DNA of 64,000 nt from Sphingobacteriales bacterium UTBCD1 (lineage in GTDB: Bacteria > Bacteroidota > Bacteroidia > Chitinophagales > Chitinophagaceae). The notes under the pieces were generated by a model. That model did not search any database. It had not been told where the DNA came from and saw nothing but the letters and a program-made list of their open reading frames with translations. The DNA is taken from the NCBI GenBank assembly GCA_002066995.1, contig MWTC01000039.1, forward strand, positions 62,001 to 126,000, read 5' to 3'. This document shows positions 1 through 9,147 of this stretch, piece by piece; position 1 is the first letter of the stretch, and every line of letters starts with the position of its first letter. The translations under genes and the position numbers were made by a program.

Positions 1-273
1 CAGGAACAACATGAGGGAAGACAGACTGCAATGCCTGCTTTAAGAGAAGGCCGGCAGGAAAAAACGGATTATTCAAAGATGCGTGCCAACAAGGAAGAAG
101 TGGATGCAGCAGGACAGGATTATGCCGCTAATGAAAATGATTATTTCGATCCTTCAGATGGCACTGCAGTGAAGCAAGCACCCATTAAGGCCGCACCAAA
201 GATCGGAAGGAATGATCCTTGCCCCTGCGGAAGCGGAAAGAAATACAAGCATTGCCACGGAAAGGAAGCATAA
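1..273 (+). CDS. secA: Preprotein translocase subunit SecA, C-terminal fragment
   Basis: Partial gene: the frame is open from the first base, so only the last 90 residues of SecA are present. SecA is the cytoplasmic ATPase that drives proteins through SecYEG. What is visible is the flexible acidic linker followed by the C-terminal SEC-C zinc motif ([15 protein letters not shown], with the CxC...CH ligands), which in SecA binds SecB and phospholipids. The same short motif also occurs in unrelated SEC-C proteins, but the acidic linker with a terminal zinc knuckle fits SecA best. A strong intrinsic terminator follows the stop codon. Confidence 0.85.
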   Translation, partial: QEQHEGRQTAMPALREGRQEKTDYSKMRANKEEVDAAGQDYAANENDYFDPSDGTAVKQAPIKAAPKIGRNDPCPCGSGKKYKHCHGKEA

Positions 274-629
274 TAAAAAAATGATTTAACCGGTGAAACC
301 TCTGTAAAAAAACTTTATGGAGGTTTTTTTATTAATGGCCTCCCGCCTGCTCCCTTTTTCAACAAAGGCATTCTCAGGGAGAAAAAGGCGAGCCTGTTAA
401 TCAGGAACAGGTTGATTTTCTGCTTCACGTTAAACTTTTATTTTAAATGTTCATCCCCGGGCAGCAACTTTTTTTTCAAGGTTTAGGTTAAACACGAAAA
501 CCCCTAATGAAACTTATTACTAAATTTGATGTGCAGCTATTGTTTTCATCTTAATGCATTCCAACTTAGCTGCCAGTTAAATTACATTGGCGTGATCGGT
601 GTTCGTTAAAATATGATTAACAAAACAGA
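274..629. other. Intergenic region with stacked hairpins
   Basis: Besides the secA terminator, this 356-base gap holds a second stem (349-360 with 381-393, one bulged base, 20-base loop) and a third (cctgtt 393-398 with aacagg 406-411, followed by a T-rich stretch). They could be back-up terminators or a REP-like element. The remaining bases up to 629 are A/T-rich with no open frame or RNA gene that I recognise. Confidence 0.4.
296..330 (+). terminator. Intrinsic terminator of secA
   Basis: A stem of about 13 pairs (arms 296-308 and 314-326, starting aaacctc and ending gaggttt, including two G-T pairs) with a five-base loop runs directly into a T-tract, 23 bases after the secA stop codon. 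This is a classical rho-independent terminator on the plus strand. Confidence 0.8.
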
Positions 630-1301
630 ATGCTTAGCTGGAGTGAAATATTAATTAGATTGGCATTAGCGTCTCTATTCGGAGCACTGATTGGCCTGGA
701 AAGAGAAAGAAAAAACTGGACCGCAGGATTAAGAACACACATGATGGTTTGCGTTGGTTCCTGCCTGATCATGATCGTGTCTGCTTATGCTTTCTTTGAT
801 ATTCTTGGATCAAAAAACGTAGTACTGGATCCTTCAAGGATAGCAGCACAGGTAGTAAGCGGTATAGGTTTCATTGGTGCAGGTACTATCCTGTTTTCGA
901 AGCAGGGAACTGTTCACGGTCTTACCACTGCTGCAGGCTTATGGACCGTTGCTGCTATCGGGCTTGCAACAGGCGGCGGAATGTATTTTGCAGCCAGCGC
1001 CACAACCGTAATAGCATTGATCATACTTTGGGCTTTGCATCCGCTGGAATACAACTATTCAAAAAAGTTCAGAAGAAGGACATTAAGAATCACAACCGAT
1101 TCCAATGTAGCCAATATCGAATTACTGAAAAATCTTTTAAGCAAGGATGAAGTAAAGGTGGAGACATTCTCACTGGAGAAAAATGACGGCGAACTCATCT
1201 TCCAGGTAAAATTTGAAAACTTAGGCCAAAGTGAAATTGATGCCTTAATGAATGAACTGAAAAACAACACTTCCATCAAAGAGTTTTCGTGGATAAAATA
1301 A
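630..1301 (+). CDS. MgtC/SapB family inner-membrane protein
   Basis: 223 residues. The N-terminal 135 or so residues form the hydrophobic MgtC/SapB domain with its conserved signatures: IGLERE near residue 22, AGLRTHM near residue 31, GIGFIGAGTI near residue 78 and GLTTAAGLW near residue 96. A soluble C-terminal tail of about 85 residues follows and looks like a small ACT-like regulatory domain. MgtC proteins are linked to growth under low magnesium and to control of ATP synthase; the function of homologues in environmental Bacteroidota is not established. It stands alone, convergent with the dehydrogenase gene downstream. No magnesium riboswitch is evident upstream. Confidence 0.85.
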   Translation: MLSWSEILIRLALASLFGALIGLERERKNWTAGLRTHMMVCVGSCLIMIVSAYAFFDILGSKNVVLDPSRIAAQVVSGIGFIGAGTILFSKQGTVHGLTTAAGLWTVAAIGLATGGGMYFAASATTVIALIILWALHPLEYNYSKKFRRRTLRITTDSNVANIELLKNLLSKDEVKVETFSLEKNDGELIFQVKFENLGQSEIDALMNELKNNTSIKEFSWIK

Positions 1302-1389
1302 ATTACGATCGCAACTCAGTTTTACAAAACAGCCGATTACAAAGATTTATTTCTTATGGCGTGGTTTTATACTGCATCAACTCTGTTCG

Positions 1390-2331
1390 TTATTTCAAAT
1401 TTGCCAGCATATCAGAAGTCATGGCAGCAAGGCCGAATTCTTCTTTCCATTGCCAATCCCGGCGGGCCACGGAGTCATCAATACTTTGAGGCCAGCTGTC
1501 TGCAATAGCCTGGCGGTAATCAGGTTTATATGAAATGGCAAATCCCGGAATATGTTTTCTTATTTCTGATGTGATCTCTTTGGGAGAAAAACTCATTCCC
1601 GATAAATTATAGGAAGTACGGATAGAAATCTTATCCGAAGGCGCTTCCATCAGTTCAATGGTGGCACGGATGGCATCGGGCATGTACATCATCGGCAGGT
1701 AAGTGTCTTCCTTTAAGAAACATTCATATTTCTTATGCTCCAATGCTTCATGAAAAATTTCCACGGCATAATCCGTAGTGCCTCCGCCGGGAGCGGATTT
1801 GTAAGAGATCAGCCCGGGATAACGCAGGCTTCTTATATCTACGCCATAACGATGATGGTAATAATTACACCAGAATTCACCGGCATATTTACTGATGCCA
1901 TACACTGTGGTAGGTTCAATAATCGTTTGCTGCGGGCAATTCTTTTTAGGTGATGTGGGGCCAAATACCGCAATGGAAGAAGGCCAGTACACTTTATGCA
2001 GTTTTTCTTCACGGGCCAGCTCCAGCACATTCAATAATCCCTGCATGTTCAGGTGCCAGGCAAGATTCGGGTTTTTTTCGCCGGTTGCCGAAAGGATCGC
2101 TGCCAGCAGATAGATCTGTGTCACATTCTGCCGGATCACCTGTACGTGCAGCATTTCCCTGTTCATCACATCGAGGCTCACATAAGGCCCGGAGCCTTTC
2201 AGCAATTCATTTTCTTCCCGGAGGTCAGAAGCCACCACGTTGCTGTTTCCGTAAATTTTCCGGAGAGCAAGGGTCAGCTCCACTCCTATTTGGCCGGAAG
2301 CGCCGATTACAAGAATTTTTTCTTTTATCAT
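1390..2331 (-). CDS. NAD-dependent epimerase-type L-threonine 3-dehydrogenase
   Basis: 313 residues, extended short-chain dehydrogenase fold. The NAD-binding motif GASGQIG lies at residues 10-16, the first-step serine in WPSSIAVFG, and the catalytic YGISK (YxxxK) follows about 25 residues later. The APGGGTTDYAVEIFHEAL segment and overall length match the SDR-type (UDP-galactose-epimerase-like) threonine dehydrogenases that oxidise L-threonine to 2-amino-3-ketobutyrate, rather than sugar epimerases. No KBL (aminoacetone-CoA lyase) gene is next to it. Transcribed divergently from kdsA with a 159-base gap. A role as a nucleotide-sugar epimerase cannot be fully excluded. Confidence 0.75.
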   Translation of the reverse strand: MIKEKILVIGASGQIGVELTLALRKIYGNSNVVASDLREENELLKGSGPYVSLDVMNREMLHVQVIRQNVTQIYLLAAILSATGEKNPNLAWHLNMQGLLNVLELAREEKLHKVYWPSSIAVFGPTSPKKNCPQQTIIEPTTVYGISKYAGEFWCNYYHHRYGVDIRSLRYPGLISYKSAPGGGTTDYAVEIFHEALEHKKYECFLKEDTYLPMMYMPDAIRATIELMEAPSDKISIRTSYNLSGMSFSPKEITSEIRKHIPGFAISYKPDYRQAIADSWPQSIDDSVARRDWQWKEEFGLAAMTSDMLANLK

Positions 2332-2478
2332 AATGATGTTAAAGATTCAGGATTCAAGAGACAAGTGCCGGATTAAATAAATTTCAGTTGCAAAATACAT
2401 GAAAATGCCCAACGATTACAACCCGGGGCCAGGGCAGCAGCCTCATAACTCCGATCTGCTAACTTCGATCTTTGAATT

Positions 2479-2486
2479 TATCTTTG
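2479..2486 (+). promoter_or_regulatory. -7 promoter box of kdsA
   Basis: TATCTTTG, an exact match to the Bacteroidota -7 element TAnnTTTG, ending four bases before the kdsA ATG. If active, the transcript would begin at or next to the start codon (leaderless). No convincing TTTG -33 box is present at normal spacing. Confidence 0.5.
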
Positions 2487-2490
2487 CTGC

Positions 2491-3312
2491 ATGGATCAAT
2501 TTCTTAAAGACCTTTTTGCCGGTCAACAATATGATGAAAAAAATTTTTTCCTGATTGCAGGTCCCTGCGTGGTTGAAAACGAAGCACTGCTGGCAGAAGT
2601 TGCCGGTAACATTTCTGCCAGTTGTAAAAAATTAGGTATCCCTTACCTTTTCAAATCTTCCTATAAAAAAGCCAACAGGACCAGCAGCACATCTTTTACC
2701 GGCATTGGTGATGAAGCAGCGCTGAAATTATTAAAGGCCATCTCAGAAAAATATGCATTACCGGTTATTACAGATATACATTCCGAACCGGAAGCAGTGA
2801 TGGCTGCAAGTTATGTAGATGTATTGCAGATCCCGGCGTTCCTGTGCCGGCAAACAGAATTATTGATCGCAGCAGCAAAAACAGGAAAGATCGTGAATGT
2901 AAAAAAGGGCCAGTTTGTAAGTGGTGAAGCGATGAAATTTGCCGTAGATAAGATTTATAATGCCGGAAATAAAAAAGTGATGCTTACAGAAAGAGGTACT
3001 ACATTCGGTTACCAGGATCTTGTGGTGGACTACCGGAATATTCCCATCATGCAATCCAGCGGAGTGCCGGTGGTGATGGATGTGACTCATTCGCTGCAAC
3101 AACCTAATCAGGCTTCCGGGATCACGGGAGGTAACCCACAAATGATTGGAACTATTGCCAAAGCAGCAATAGCTGCCGGTGCTGACGGAATTTTCATTGA
3201 AACACACCCCGAACCATCCAGGGCTTTAAGCGATGGCGCCAATATGCTTCGGCTGGATCTGCTGGAAAGCTTGTTAGAAAAATTAATCCGGATACGTAAA
3301 GCGTTAGTGTGA
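2491..3312 (+). CDS. kdsA: 3-deoxy-8-phosphooctulonate synthase
   Basis: 273 residues (family about 280). Condenses phosphoenolpyruvate with arabinose 5-phosphate to give KDO 8-phosphate for the lipid A-core of LPS. Recognised by LIAGPCVVE at residues 21-29, FKSSYKKANRTS near residue 54, DVTHSLQQPN and FIETHPEP. Cys26 sits where metal-dependent (Aquifex type) enzymes have a metal-binding Cys and where E. coli has Asn, and the other ligands (His in DVTH, Glu in FIETHP, Asp in SDGANM) are also present, so this should be the metal-dependent class. It ends four bases from the convergent lolA gene. No kdsB/kdsC/kdsD neighbours. Confidence 0.95.
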   Translation: MDQFLKDLFAGQQYDEKNFFLIAGPCVVENEALLAEVAGNISASCKKLGIPYLFKSSYKKANRTSSTSFTGIGDEAALKLLKAISEKYALPVITDIHSEPEAVMAASYVDVLQIPAFLCRQTELLIAAAKTGKIVNVKKGQFVSGEAMKFAVDKIYNAGNKKVMLTERGTTFGYQDLVVDYRNIPIMQSSGVPVVMDVTHSLQQPNQASGITGGNPQMIGTIAKAAIAAGADGIFIETHPEPSRALSDGANMLRLDLLESLLEKLIRIRKALV

Positions 3313-3316
3313 ACGA

Positions 3317-3967
3317 TCACTGAAGATCCACTACTTCCACTCCGGGGTATTTACTTTTATCAAAAACAAACAGTTTATCATCCATTGGCTGATTGGATTT
3401 CAGGCTGTTCACTGTATAACTATAACGATCCCCGGTTTTTTCCAGCACTTTGGTACTATAAATTGTCTTTGAATTTTTATCAACAAGCAGATATACTGTA
3501 TGAAAAGGCTTTCCTTTGTCGGTCGGTGTCATCTGTATCTCCTGCAAAGTTTTATTACCCAGTTTTTTTGTTCCGTTTAATGTATATAAAAAATCTTTGT
3601 CGTAAAAATTGGTGAACAATTTCTGAGGAGTGATCGTACCGCTGGCCGCATCCAATTTACTGACGGTTACTTCATTGGATAACTTGTCATAATTCCACAC
3701 CGTGGTGCCATCACAATAAATTTCCTGCCCGTTAAAACTAACCCTGTATTTTGTTCCTTTCATACTTACGGTTCCTTTCTTGGTGGACAAGGACTTGCCG
3801 TCAGCATTTTCCACACTGTAAGTAAATGAAGCCTGAACCGTTTTAAAGGATTTGAACTTTGTACTTACTCCATCCAGTATTTTCTTGGCTTCAGGATCAT
3901 TTTTTTGTGCACCTGCAATTACTCCAAAGGCCATTAAAAGGCTTAACAAATAAAAATTCTTCATCAT
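3317..3967 (-). CDS. lolA: LolA-like outer-membrane lipoprotein carrier protein
   Basis: 216 residues with an N-terminal signal peptide (hydrophobic run followed by AGAQ around residues 5-20), then a single LolA/LolB-type half-barrel domain. Typical segments are the VQASFTYSVEN strand, GTVSMKGTKYRV, and a QEIYCDGTTVWNYD strand near the middle. Periplasmic carrier that would shuttle lipoproteins from the LolCDE release complex to the outer membrane. It follows ftsK in the same direction, an arrangement also seen in E. coli, but a -7 box in the gap suggests its own promoter. Two adjacent start codons (3967 and 3964) are possible. Confidence 0.88.
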   Translation of the reverse strand: MMKNFYLLSLLMAFGVIAGAQKNDPEAKKILDGVSTKFKSFKTVQASFTYSVENADGKSLSTKKGTVSMKGTKYRVSFNGQEIYCDGTTVWNYDKLSNEVTVSKLDAASGTITPQKLFTNFYDKDFLYTLNGTKKLGNKTLQEIQMTPTDKGKPFHTVYLLVDKNSKTIYSTKVLEKTGDRYSYTVNSLKSNQPMDDKLFVFDKSKYPGVEVVDLQ

Positions 3968-4008
3968 TATTTTTTCTGAGACGATAATTCTTTTTAATTA
4001 CCAGCGGG

Positions 4009-4016
4009 CAAAGATA
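4009..4016 (-). promoter_or_regulatory. -7 promoter box of lolA
   Basis: TATCTTTG on the minus strand in the ftsK-lolA gap, about 41 bases before the lolA start codon. It would give a transcript with a short leader and would make lolA independent of ftsK. No matching -33 box was found. Confidence 0.4.
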
Positions 4017-4085
4017 ATCTAATTGAAAAAATAGGACAGATTTATGCACCGGGTGGTTGCAAATATGGCATTTATTAATAGAATT

Positions 4086-6701
4086 CTAACCTAATGCTCC
4101 TAAATGCTGTTGCAGATCCATTTCGGTCTTTATTAATACATCACGGGCTTTACTACCCTGGCTTGGACCCACAATTCCTGCTGCTTCTAATTGATCCATT
4201 AGCCGGCCTGCCCTGTTATAACCAAGTTTCATACGGCGTTGCAATAACGAGGTGGAGCCGATCCCACTGCTCACAATCAGGCGTGCAGCATCCTCAAACA
4301 GCGGGTCACGATCTGATAAATCAAATTCTTTTCCTTCCAGTTCTTTTTCATCAACATATTCCGGCAACAAAAATGCCTGGGGATAACCCCGTTGTTCACC
4401 AATAAATTCAACAACCCGTTCTACCTCCGGCGTATCCACAAACACACATTGCAGCCGGGTGATTTCTCCATGAAATGAGATCAGCATATCTCCTTTACCG
4501 ATCAGCTGATCAGCCCCTCCCGTATCCAGGATAGTGCGGGAATCTATCTTTGAAGTCACTTTGAATGCAATTCGGCAGGGGAAATTCGCTTTGATGGTAC
4601 CGGTGATAATATTTACACTGGGCCGTTGCGTAGCAATGATCAGGTGAAGGCCTACCGCTCTTGCCAATTGTGCAAGTCTTGCAATCGGTAATTCAATTTC
4701 TTTTCCCGCAGACATAATAAGATCTGCAAATTCATCTATCACCAGTACTATGAACGGAAGGTACTGATGTCCTTTCTGGGGATTCAGCCGGCGCTTAATA
4801 AATTTTTCATTGTATTCTTTTATATTCCTGGCGCCGGCTTCTTTCAGCAGGTCGTACCGGTTATCCATCTCGATGCACAGAGCATTTAGCGTATAAACAA
4901 CTTTTTTGGTGTCCGTAATGATCGCTTCTTCTTCGCCGGGAAGCTTCGCTAAAAAATGCTTTTCAATATGCCGGTAAATATTCAACTCAACTTTTTTGGG
5001 ATCAATGAGAACAAACTTCAACTGGGAAGGATGCTTTTTATATAACAGGGAAACAAGGATAGCATTGATACCAACTGATTTTCCCTGACCGGTAGCACCT
5101 GCCATCAGCAGGTGAGGCATGGAGGTAAGATCAACGATGTAATTATCATTGTCAATCTTTTTTCCCAATGCAATTGGCAAACTGTAATTGTTATGCTGAA
5201 ATTTTTCCGATGACAGTAAAGTTCTCATGCTCACCAGCGATTTCTTTACATTGGGCACTTCAATACCGATGGTTCCTTTTCCCGGTATAGGTGCAATGAT
5301 GCGGATACCTAATGCCGCAAGACTCAAAGCAATATCATCTTCAAGATTTTTTATTCTTGAGATCCTGACACCTGCTGCCGGCACAATCTCATACAGCGTA
5401 ACAGTAGGGCCTACAGTGGCGCTGATCTTCTGTATCTCGATATCGTAATTGCGCAGTGTAGCAATGATCTGGTTTTTGTTGTTCTCCAGTTCATTGGCAT
5501 CCTGCACGATTTTTTCACTTCCGTGAGTGTCCAGTAAACCAAGCGTAGGATATTTATAATCCCTCAGGTCAAGTGTAGGTTCGTAAGGAGGAAGATTTTC
5601 ATAGATCTTCTCTTTTTCGTTTTGATCTGCCCCGGTTTTGATCTCCAGTTCCAATTCACCAGGCTCGTTCTCCTCCTCATTTTTCCGTTTTCCTTTTCCT
5701 GGAATTGGAAGCTCCGGTTCTTCGTTGAGATCGTTCTGGTGAAGCACTTCTTTTACAATTTCTTTTTCCACTGTAGGTTGTTGCGCTTCCATATTGTCTA
5801 TCTCTTCCGGGGTAAGCTCATCCTTTTCTATCAGCTTTAATTCCGGCAAAGAATTATCATGACGGTTAGAAACTTCCGGACCACTCCCCCGCTTCATTAA
5901 ACCCGGGGTTTGATTTCCGGGATCAGTTCCGGCATACAGGTCATTAATGGTTTTTCCACCTGCAACCGGAATTACTTCTGTATTTTCTTCCTGCATTATT
6001 TTTTCATCGCCTTCCGGCAAGGCTTCTTCTTCAATTTCCAATACCGGCTCTTTTCTCATCTTCGGCAGGTTAAATGCCGGATTAAACTGCCAGATAAAAT
6101 AAGCCAGCCATAGAATGACCAGTACAGCCGCTGTTCCGATAGTTCCCAAAATGCCCACCATCCAGTCACTCACCATTTTCCCAACACCTCCGCCATAAGG
6201 GAAACTTCCGAGGCCGGATAAAACAAAATGTAGTGTAACAGAAAGTACCAATAAACCAAGCGTGACATATTTCAGGTTCCGTCTTACTGAAAAAACCTTC
6301 CGGCTGAATAATAAATTCACCCCTGCCACAAAAAAGAAAGTGCAGATCAGTAATGAAGCAATGCCAAAACATTTATAAATAAAAAAATGTGAAATCAATG
6401 CGCCCAGCCGGCCAAGCAAATTATGTACCTGCACACTGTTGTCAAAAAGGATTGAAAAGCCTGCATGAAATACTTCGTTCTGGTCTTCTTTCCAGGTAAA
6501 GAAATAAGATATGAATGCAATCAGGAGGAAAAGAGCTGCAACAATGGAAAAGGATCCTATAATCTTCCAGGTGCGTTCATCCCGGATGATCTGTTTCCAT
6601 TTCAGCTTTTCCGTTTTATCAGCTTTCAATGATGCCGGATAGCCGGTGTTTGGTTTTTTCTTAGGACTCTTTTTAGAAGTCTTTTTCCTCTTCGTCGCCA
6701 T
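4086..6701 (-). CDS. ftsK: DNA translocase FtsK/SpoIIIE
   Basis: 871 residues. Lys/Arg-rich N-terminus (about 1-40), four membrane segments (about 45-205), an acidic Glu-rich linker (about 215-370), then the RecA-like motor with Walker A GATGQGKSVG (near residue 530) and Walker B IVLVIDEFADLI (near residue 650), and the C-terminal winged-helix gamma domain (about 800-865, GSTSLLQRRMKLGYNRAGR) that in this family reads polar KOPS sites. It pumps chromosome ends through the division septum and activates XerCD at dif. Length and order are normal for Bacteroidota FtsK. The ATG lies five bases after a TATCTTTG box, suggesting a leaderless mRNA. Confidence 0.96.
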   Translation of the reverse strand: MATKRKKTSKKSPKKKPNTGYPASLKADKTEKLKWKQIIRDERTWKIIGSFSIVAALFLLIAFISYFFTWKEDQNEVFHAGFSILFDNSVQVHNLLGRLGALISHFFIYKCFGIASLLICTFFFVAGVNLLFSRKVFSVRRNLKYVTLGLLVLSVTLHFVLSGLGSFPYGGGVGKMVSDWMVGILGTIGTAAVLVILWLAYFIWQFNPAFNLPKMRKEPVLEIEEEALPEGDEKIMQEENTEVIPVAGGKTINDLYAGTDPGNQTPGLMKRGSGPEVSNRHDNSLPELKLIEKDELTPEEIDNMEAQQPTVEKEIVKEVLHQNDLNEEPELPIPGKGKRKNEEENEPGELELEIKTGADQNEKEKIYENLPPYEPTLDLRDYKYPTLGLLDTHGSEKIVQDANELENNKNQIIATLRNYDIEIQKISATVGPTVTLYEIVPAAGVRISRIKNLEDDIALSLAALGIRIIAPIPGKGTIGIEVPNVKKSLVSMRTLLSSEKFQHNNYSLPIALGKKIDNDNYIVDLTSMPHLLMAGATGQGKSVGINAILVSLLYKKHPSQLKFVLIDPKKVELNIYRHIEKHFLAKLPGEEEAIITDTKKVVYTLNALCIEMDNRYDLLKEAGARNIKEYNEKFIKRRLNPQKGHQYLPFIVLVIDEFADLIMSAGKEIELPIARLAQLARAVGLHLIIATQRPSVNIITGTIKANFPCRIAFKVTSKIDSRTILDTGGADQLIGKGDMLISFHGEITRLQCVFVDTPEVERVVEFIGEQRGYPQAFLLPEYVDEKELEGKEFDLSDRDPLFEDAARLIVSSGIGSTSLLQRRMKLGYNRAGRLMDQLEAAGIVGPSQGSKARDVLIKTEMDLQQHLGALG

Positions 6702-6706
6702 ATCAA

Positions 6707-6714
6707 CAAAGATA
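6707..6714 (-). promoter_or_regulatory. -7 promoter box of ftsK
   Basis: TATCTTTG on the minus strand with exactly five bases between it and the ftsK ATG. This predicts transcription starting at the start codon. No clear -33 TTTG at 19-23 bases. Confidence 0.5.
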
Positions 6715-6784
6715 CTATAGTTTGAAATCAGTGTTTTACTGTTTTACGGCCAATTTAACAGGATCAGATGAATCTTCATTTTTA

Positions 6785-6816
6785 TTGAATAAAACAAAGG
6801 CTATGCAGTACATTTG
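6785..6816 (+). promoter_or_regulatory. Complete -33/-7 promoter of the sensor kinase gene
   Basis: TTG at 6785-6787, 21 bases, then TACATTTG at 6809-6816. This is the only promoter in the window where I see both halves at the spacing described for Bacteroidota. It places the transcript start near 6821, upstream of the ATG at 6838, and shows that the in-frame TTG at 6814 lies inside the promoter and is not the start codon. Confidence 0.55.
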
Positions 6817-6837
6817 AGTACCATTACCAGGATCTGT

Positions 6838-8754
6838 ATGAGAAATTCCGGATTCATCGTTCTGCTTTTTTTATTAGCCGGCACAATCGGTGCCCCGGGT
6901 TTTGCACTGAGCCAGGAAAATGCTGACACAGGCTGTACAGATATCAGCAAAATGCGGCTGATAAAATATCTTATTGAAAAAGATATTTCCTATGCCTCCA
7001 TGGAGAAAACCGGTTCTCTTGAAAAAGAAATTTCTTCTTTACAATTTATACCCCGCCTTTATTCAGAAAACCACACTCCTGACAAATTTGTCACCAAAAA
7101 ACTGTTATTGAAATTCCGTATCTGCAATTCATCTGACTCATCCTCTTCCGTGTGGTTTTATCCCGGTATTTTTTTTCCTGAAATCAGGCTATATCAAATC
7201 AATGAGAACAGGCTGAGCGAAATGCCTGTTATCTTACCGGAAGGAAACAATGAACTCTCCTTCAGGAAAATCACCCTTAAAGCGCATGATTCAGTAACAA
7301 TACTGGCAGAACTGCTGCCACTGAAAACTTATACCAATTCACTGCACCCAAAGCTGATACAATACGGGTATATCAATTCGTACCTGTCACTGCTCAGTAC
7401 CAATAACCGCACAGAATCCATTTTCACATATATTTTCAGCGGCCTGTTGCTGATGATGATCTTTTTTTCACTGGCCAACTATCTGCAGAGCCCCAACAAC
7501 GAATTTTTATTTTATGCAGGCTATGCTTTTTTTACAGGCTTCATGCTTTTCTTAAAATCAGCGTTGGGCATAAAAACAAGCTCATTCAATTTTTTCCTCG
7601 ATGGATACCTGGACTTTATAATGCAGGGAGCAGGCATCATCTTTTACATGATCTTCATGAAGAAATTCCTGGAAACCAAAACCAGGCACCGGTTCCTTTA
7701 TTATTTATACAACTGGTGCATTGCAATGGTTGTCTTTGCCCTGCTGCTGTATAGTTTTGCTTACTTTTTCACCAATAATTTTTCCCTTCAAAACAAAACG
7801 GAGAACCTGTCAAAGATGCTATTGCTTCTCATGGTAGTGGTCTTTCTCGTTTACAGTTTCAGGAACAGGCAAGACCGCCTGTTATGGTATATGTTCTGGG
7901 GCAACCTTTGCCTGCTCATTTTTTCGCTCATCTCGCAGTCCACGATTTTTTTCTTTAATAGCCTGATCCTTTATAATCTGGGGATTTTTATCTCAGGGCT
8001 TTTTTATTATGAAATAGGGCTCTGGCTGGAACTCTTATTTTTCCTCATGGGATTGAACTACAAAAACAAACAACAACTGATCAGTGAAACAAAAGAAAAA
8101 GAGAGGCTGATCGCAGAAAACAAAGTAATGGAATATGAAAAAGAACTGGCAATATTAAAAGCCCAGCAGGAAGAGCGTAATCGAATTTCTGCCGATATGC
8201 ACGATGAACTCGGGTCCGGCATGACCGTCATAAGGCTAATGAGTGAAATAGCACTGGATAAAATGAAAGATCAAGCGCCTGCTGAAATTGAAAAAATATC
8301 AGATTCGGCCAATGAGGTACTCAACAAAATGAATACGATCATCTGGACGATGAACAGCGGCAATGACACACTGGACAACCTGATCTATTACATCAGGACC
8401 TATGCCCTGGAATATTTTGAAGGCACTCCAATTGATTGCACAGTAAACATTCCTGCTGCAATTCATAACAACGAAATGCCGGGAGCCAGGCGGCGGAATA
8501 TTTTTTTATCAGTAAAAGAAGCGCTAAATAATGTACTGAAACACTCGGGAGCAACAAAAGTAACCATCGATATTACCTCAGAACCGGACCTGAAATTCAT
8601 TATCCGTGATAATGGCAGCGGAATTGAACCGGCACAGACCAGGCAATTCGGAAACGGATTAAAGAATATGGCAAAAAGAATGGAGAGTATCGGAGGCTCT
8701 TTTAAAATAGAAAACAATAACGGCACTACCGTTACCTTTTTTCTACCTCTCTGA
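6838..8754 (+). CDS. 7TM-DISM sensor histidine kinase (HisKA_3/NarL type)
   Basis: 638 residues from the ATG at 6838. Signal peptide (1-24), periplasmic 7TMR-DISMED2-like sensor domain (about 25-185), seven-helix 7TM-DISM membrane domain (about 195-400), a coiled coil rich in Lys/Glu (about 405-440), the HisKA_3 dimerisation/phosphoacceptor segment with His455 in ADMHDELGSG, and a HATPase with N box (VKEALNNVLKHSG), G1 (RDNGSGIEP) and G2 (GNGLKNM). DISM domains are thought to sense small carbohydrates or related ligands. No LuxR-type response regulator is adjacent, so it is an orphan kinase here. It overlaps the convergent DUF423 gene by 12 bases. Confidence 0.9.
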   Translation: MRNSGFIVLLFLLAGTIGAPGFALSQENADTGCTDISKMRLIKYLIEKDISYASMEKTGSLEKEISSLQFIPRLYSENHTPDKFVTKKLLLKFRICNSSDSSSSVWFYPGIFFPEIRLYQINENRLSEMPVILPEGNNELSFRKITLKAHDSVTILAELLPLKTYTNSLHPKLIQYGYINSYLSLLSTNNRTESIFTYIFSGLLLMMIFFSLANYLQSPNNEFLFYAGYAFFTGFMLFLKSALGIKTSSFNFFLDGYLDFIMQGAGIIFYMIFMKKFLETKTRHRFLYYLYNWCIAMVVFALLLYSFAYFFTNNFSLQNKTENLSKMLLLLMVVVFLVYSFRNRQDRLLWYMFWGNLCLLIFSLISQSTIFFFNSLILYNLGIFISGLFYYEIGLWLELLFFLMGLNYKNKQQLISETKEKERLIAENKVMEYEKELAILKAQQEERNRISADMHDELGSGMTVIRLMSEIALDKMKDQAPAEIEKISDSANEVLNKMNTIIWTMNSGNDTLDNLIYYIRTYALEYFEGTPIDCTVNIPAAIHNNEMPGARRRNIFLSVKEALNNVLKHSGATKVTIDITSEPDLKFIIRDNGSGIEPAQTRQFGNGLKNMAKRMESIGGSFKIENNNGTTVTFFLPL

Positions 8755-9147
8755 GCTTTTATTTTTCAGAAGAGAAATTAACAGGAGCAACCATCCTGCT
8801 ATTAATAATACGCCTCCTGAAGGAGTAACAGGCCCAATGATTTTCACAAGGTTTTCCTCTTTCCCGTTCAGCGCAGCAAGAAAATAAAGCGATCCTGAAA
8901 AAAGGATGACCCCAGAAATAAACAGTCTGCCCGCCCAACGGATAAGGTTGCCGGGATATTTTTCAAACAAGATCCCGGTTGCCAGCAAAGCCAAAGCATG
9001 GTACATCTGGTATTGAACCCCGGTTTGAAAACCATGCAATAATTTTCCATTGGTAACAATATCCTGTAATGAATGAGCACCAAATGCTCCTAATCCTACT
9101 GAAAGCAATCCCAAAATTGCACCTGATACTAAAAAAGGTTTATACAT
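8743..9147 (-). CDS. DUF423 (YgdD/TMEM256) membrane protein
   Basis: 134 residues with four hydrophobic segments. The start GAILGLLSVGLGAFGAHSL is the family signature (an N-terminal glycine-rich helix with GAFGAH), and YQMYHALALLATG near residue 48 is also conserved. Function unknown across bacteria and eukaryotes. Its first eight bases overlap the end of aroK, so the two genes are translationally coupled, and its 3' end overlaps the sensor kinase gene on the other strand. Confidence 0.88.
   Translation of the reverse strand: MYKPFLVSGAILGLLSVGLGAFGAHSLQDIVTNGKLLHGFQTGVQYQMYHALALLATGILFEKYPGNLIRWAGRLFISGVILFSGSLYFLAALNGKEENLVKIIGPVTPSGGVLLIAGWLLLLISLLKNKSSER

Noticed and set aside
6814..6837. 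TTG as the start of the sensor kinase gene
   Set aside because: The TTG lies inside the TACATTTG -7 box of a complete promoter; the ATG at 6838 gives a better signal peptide start.
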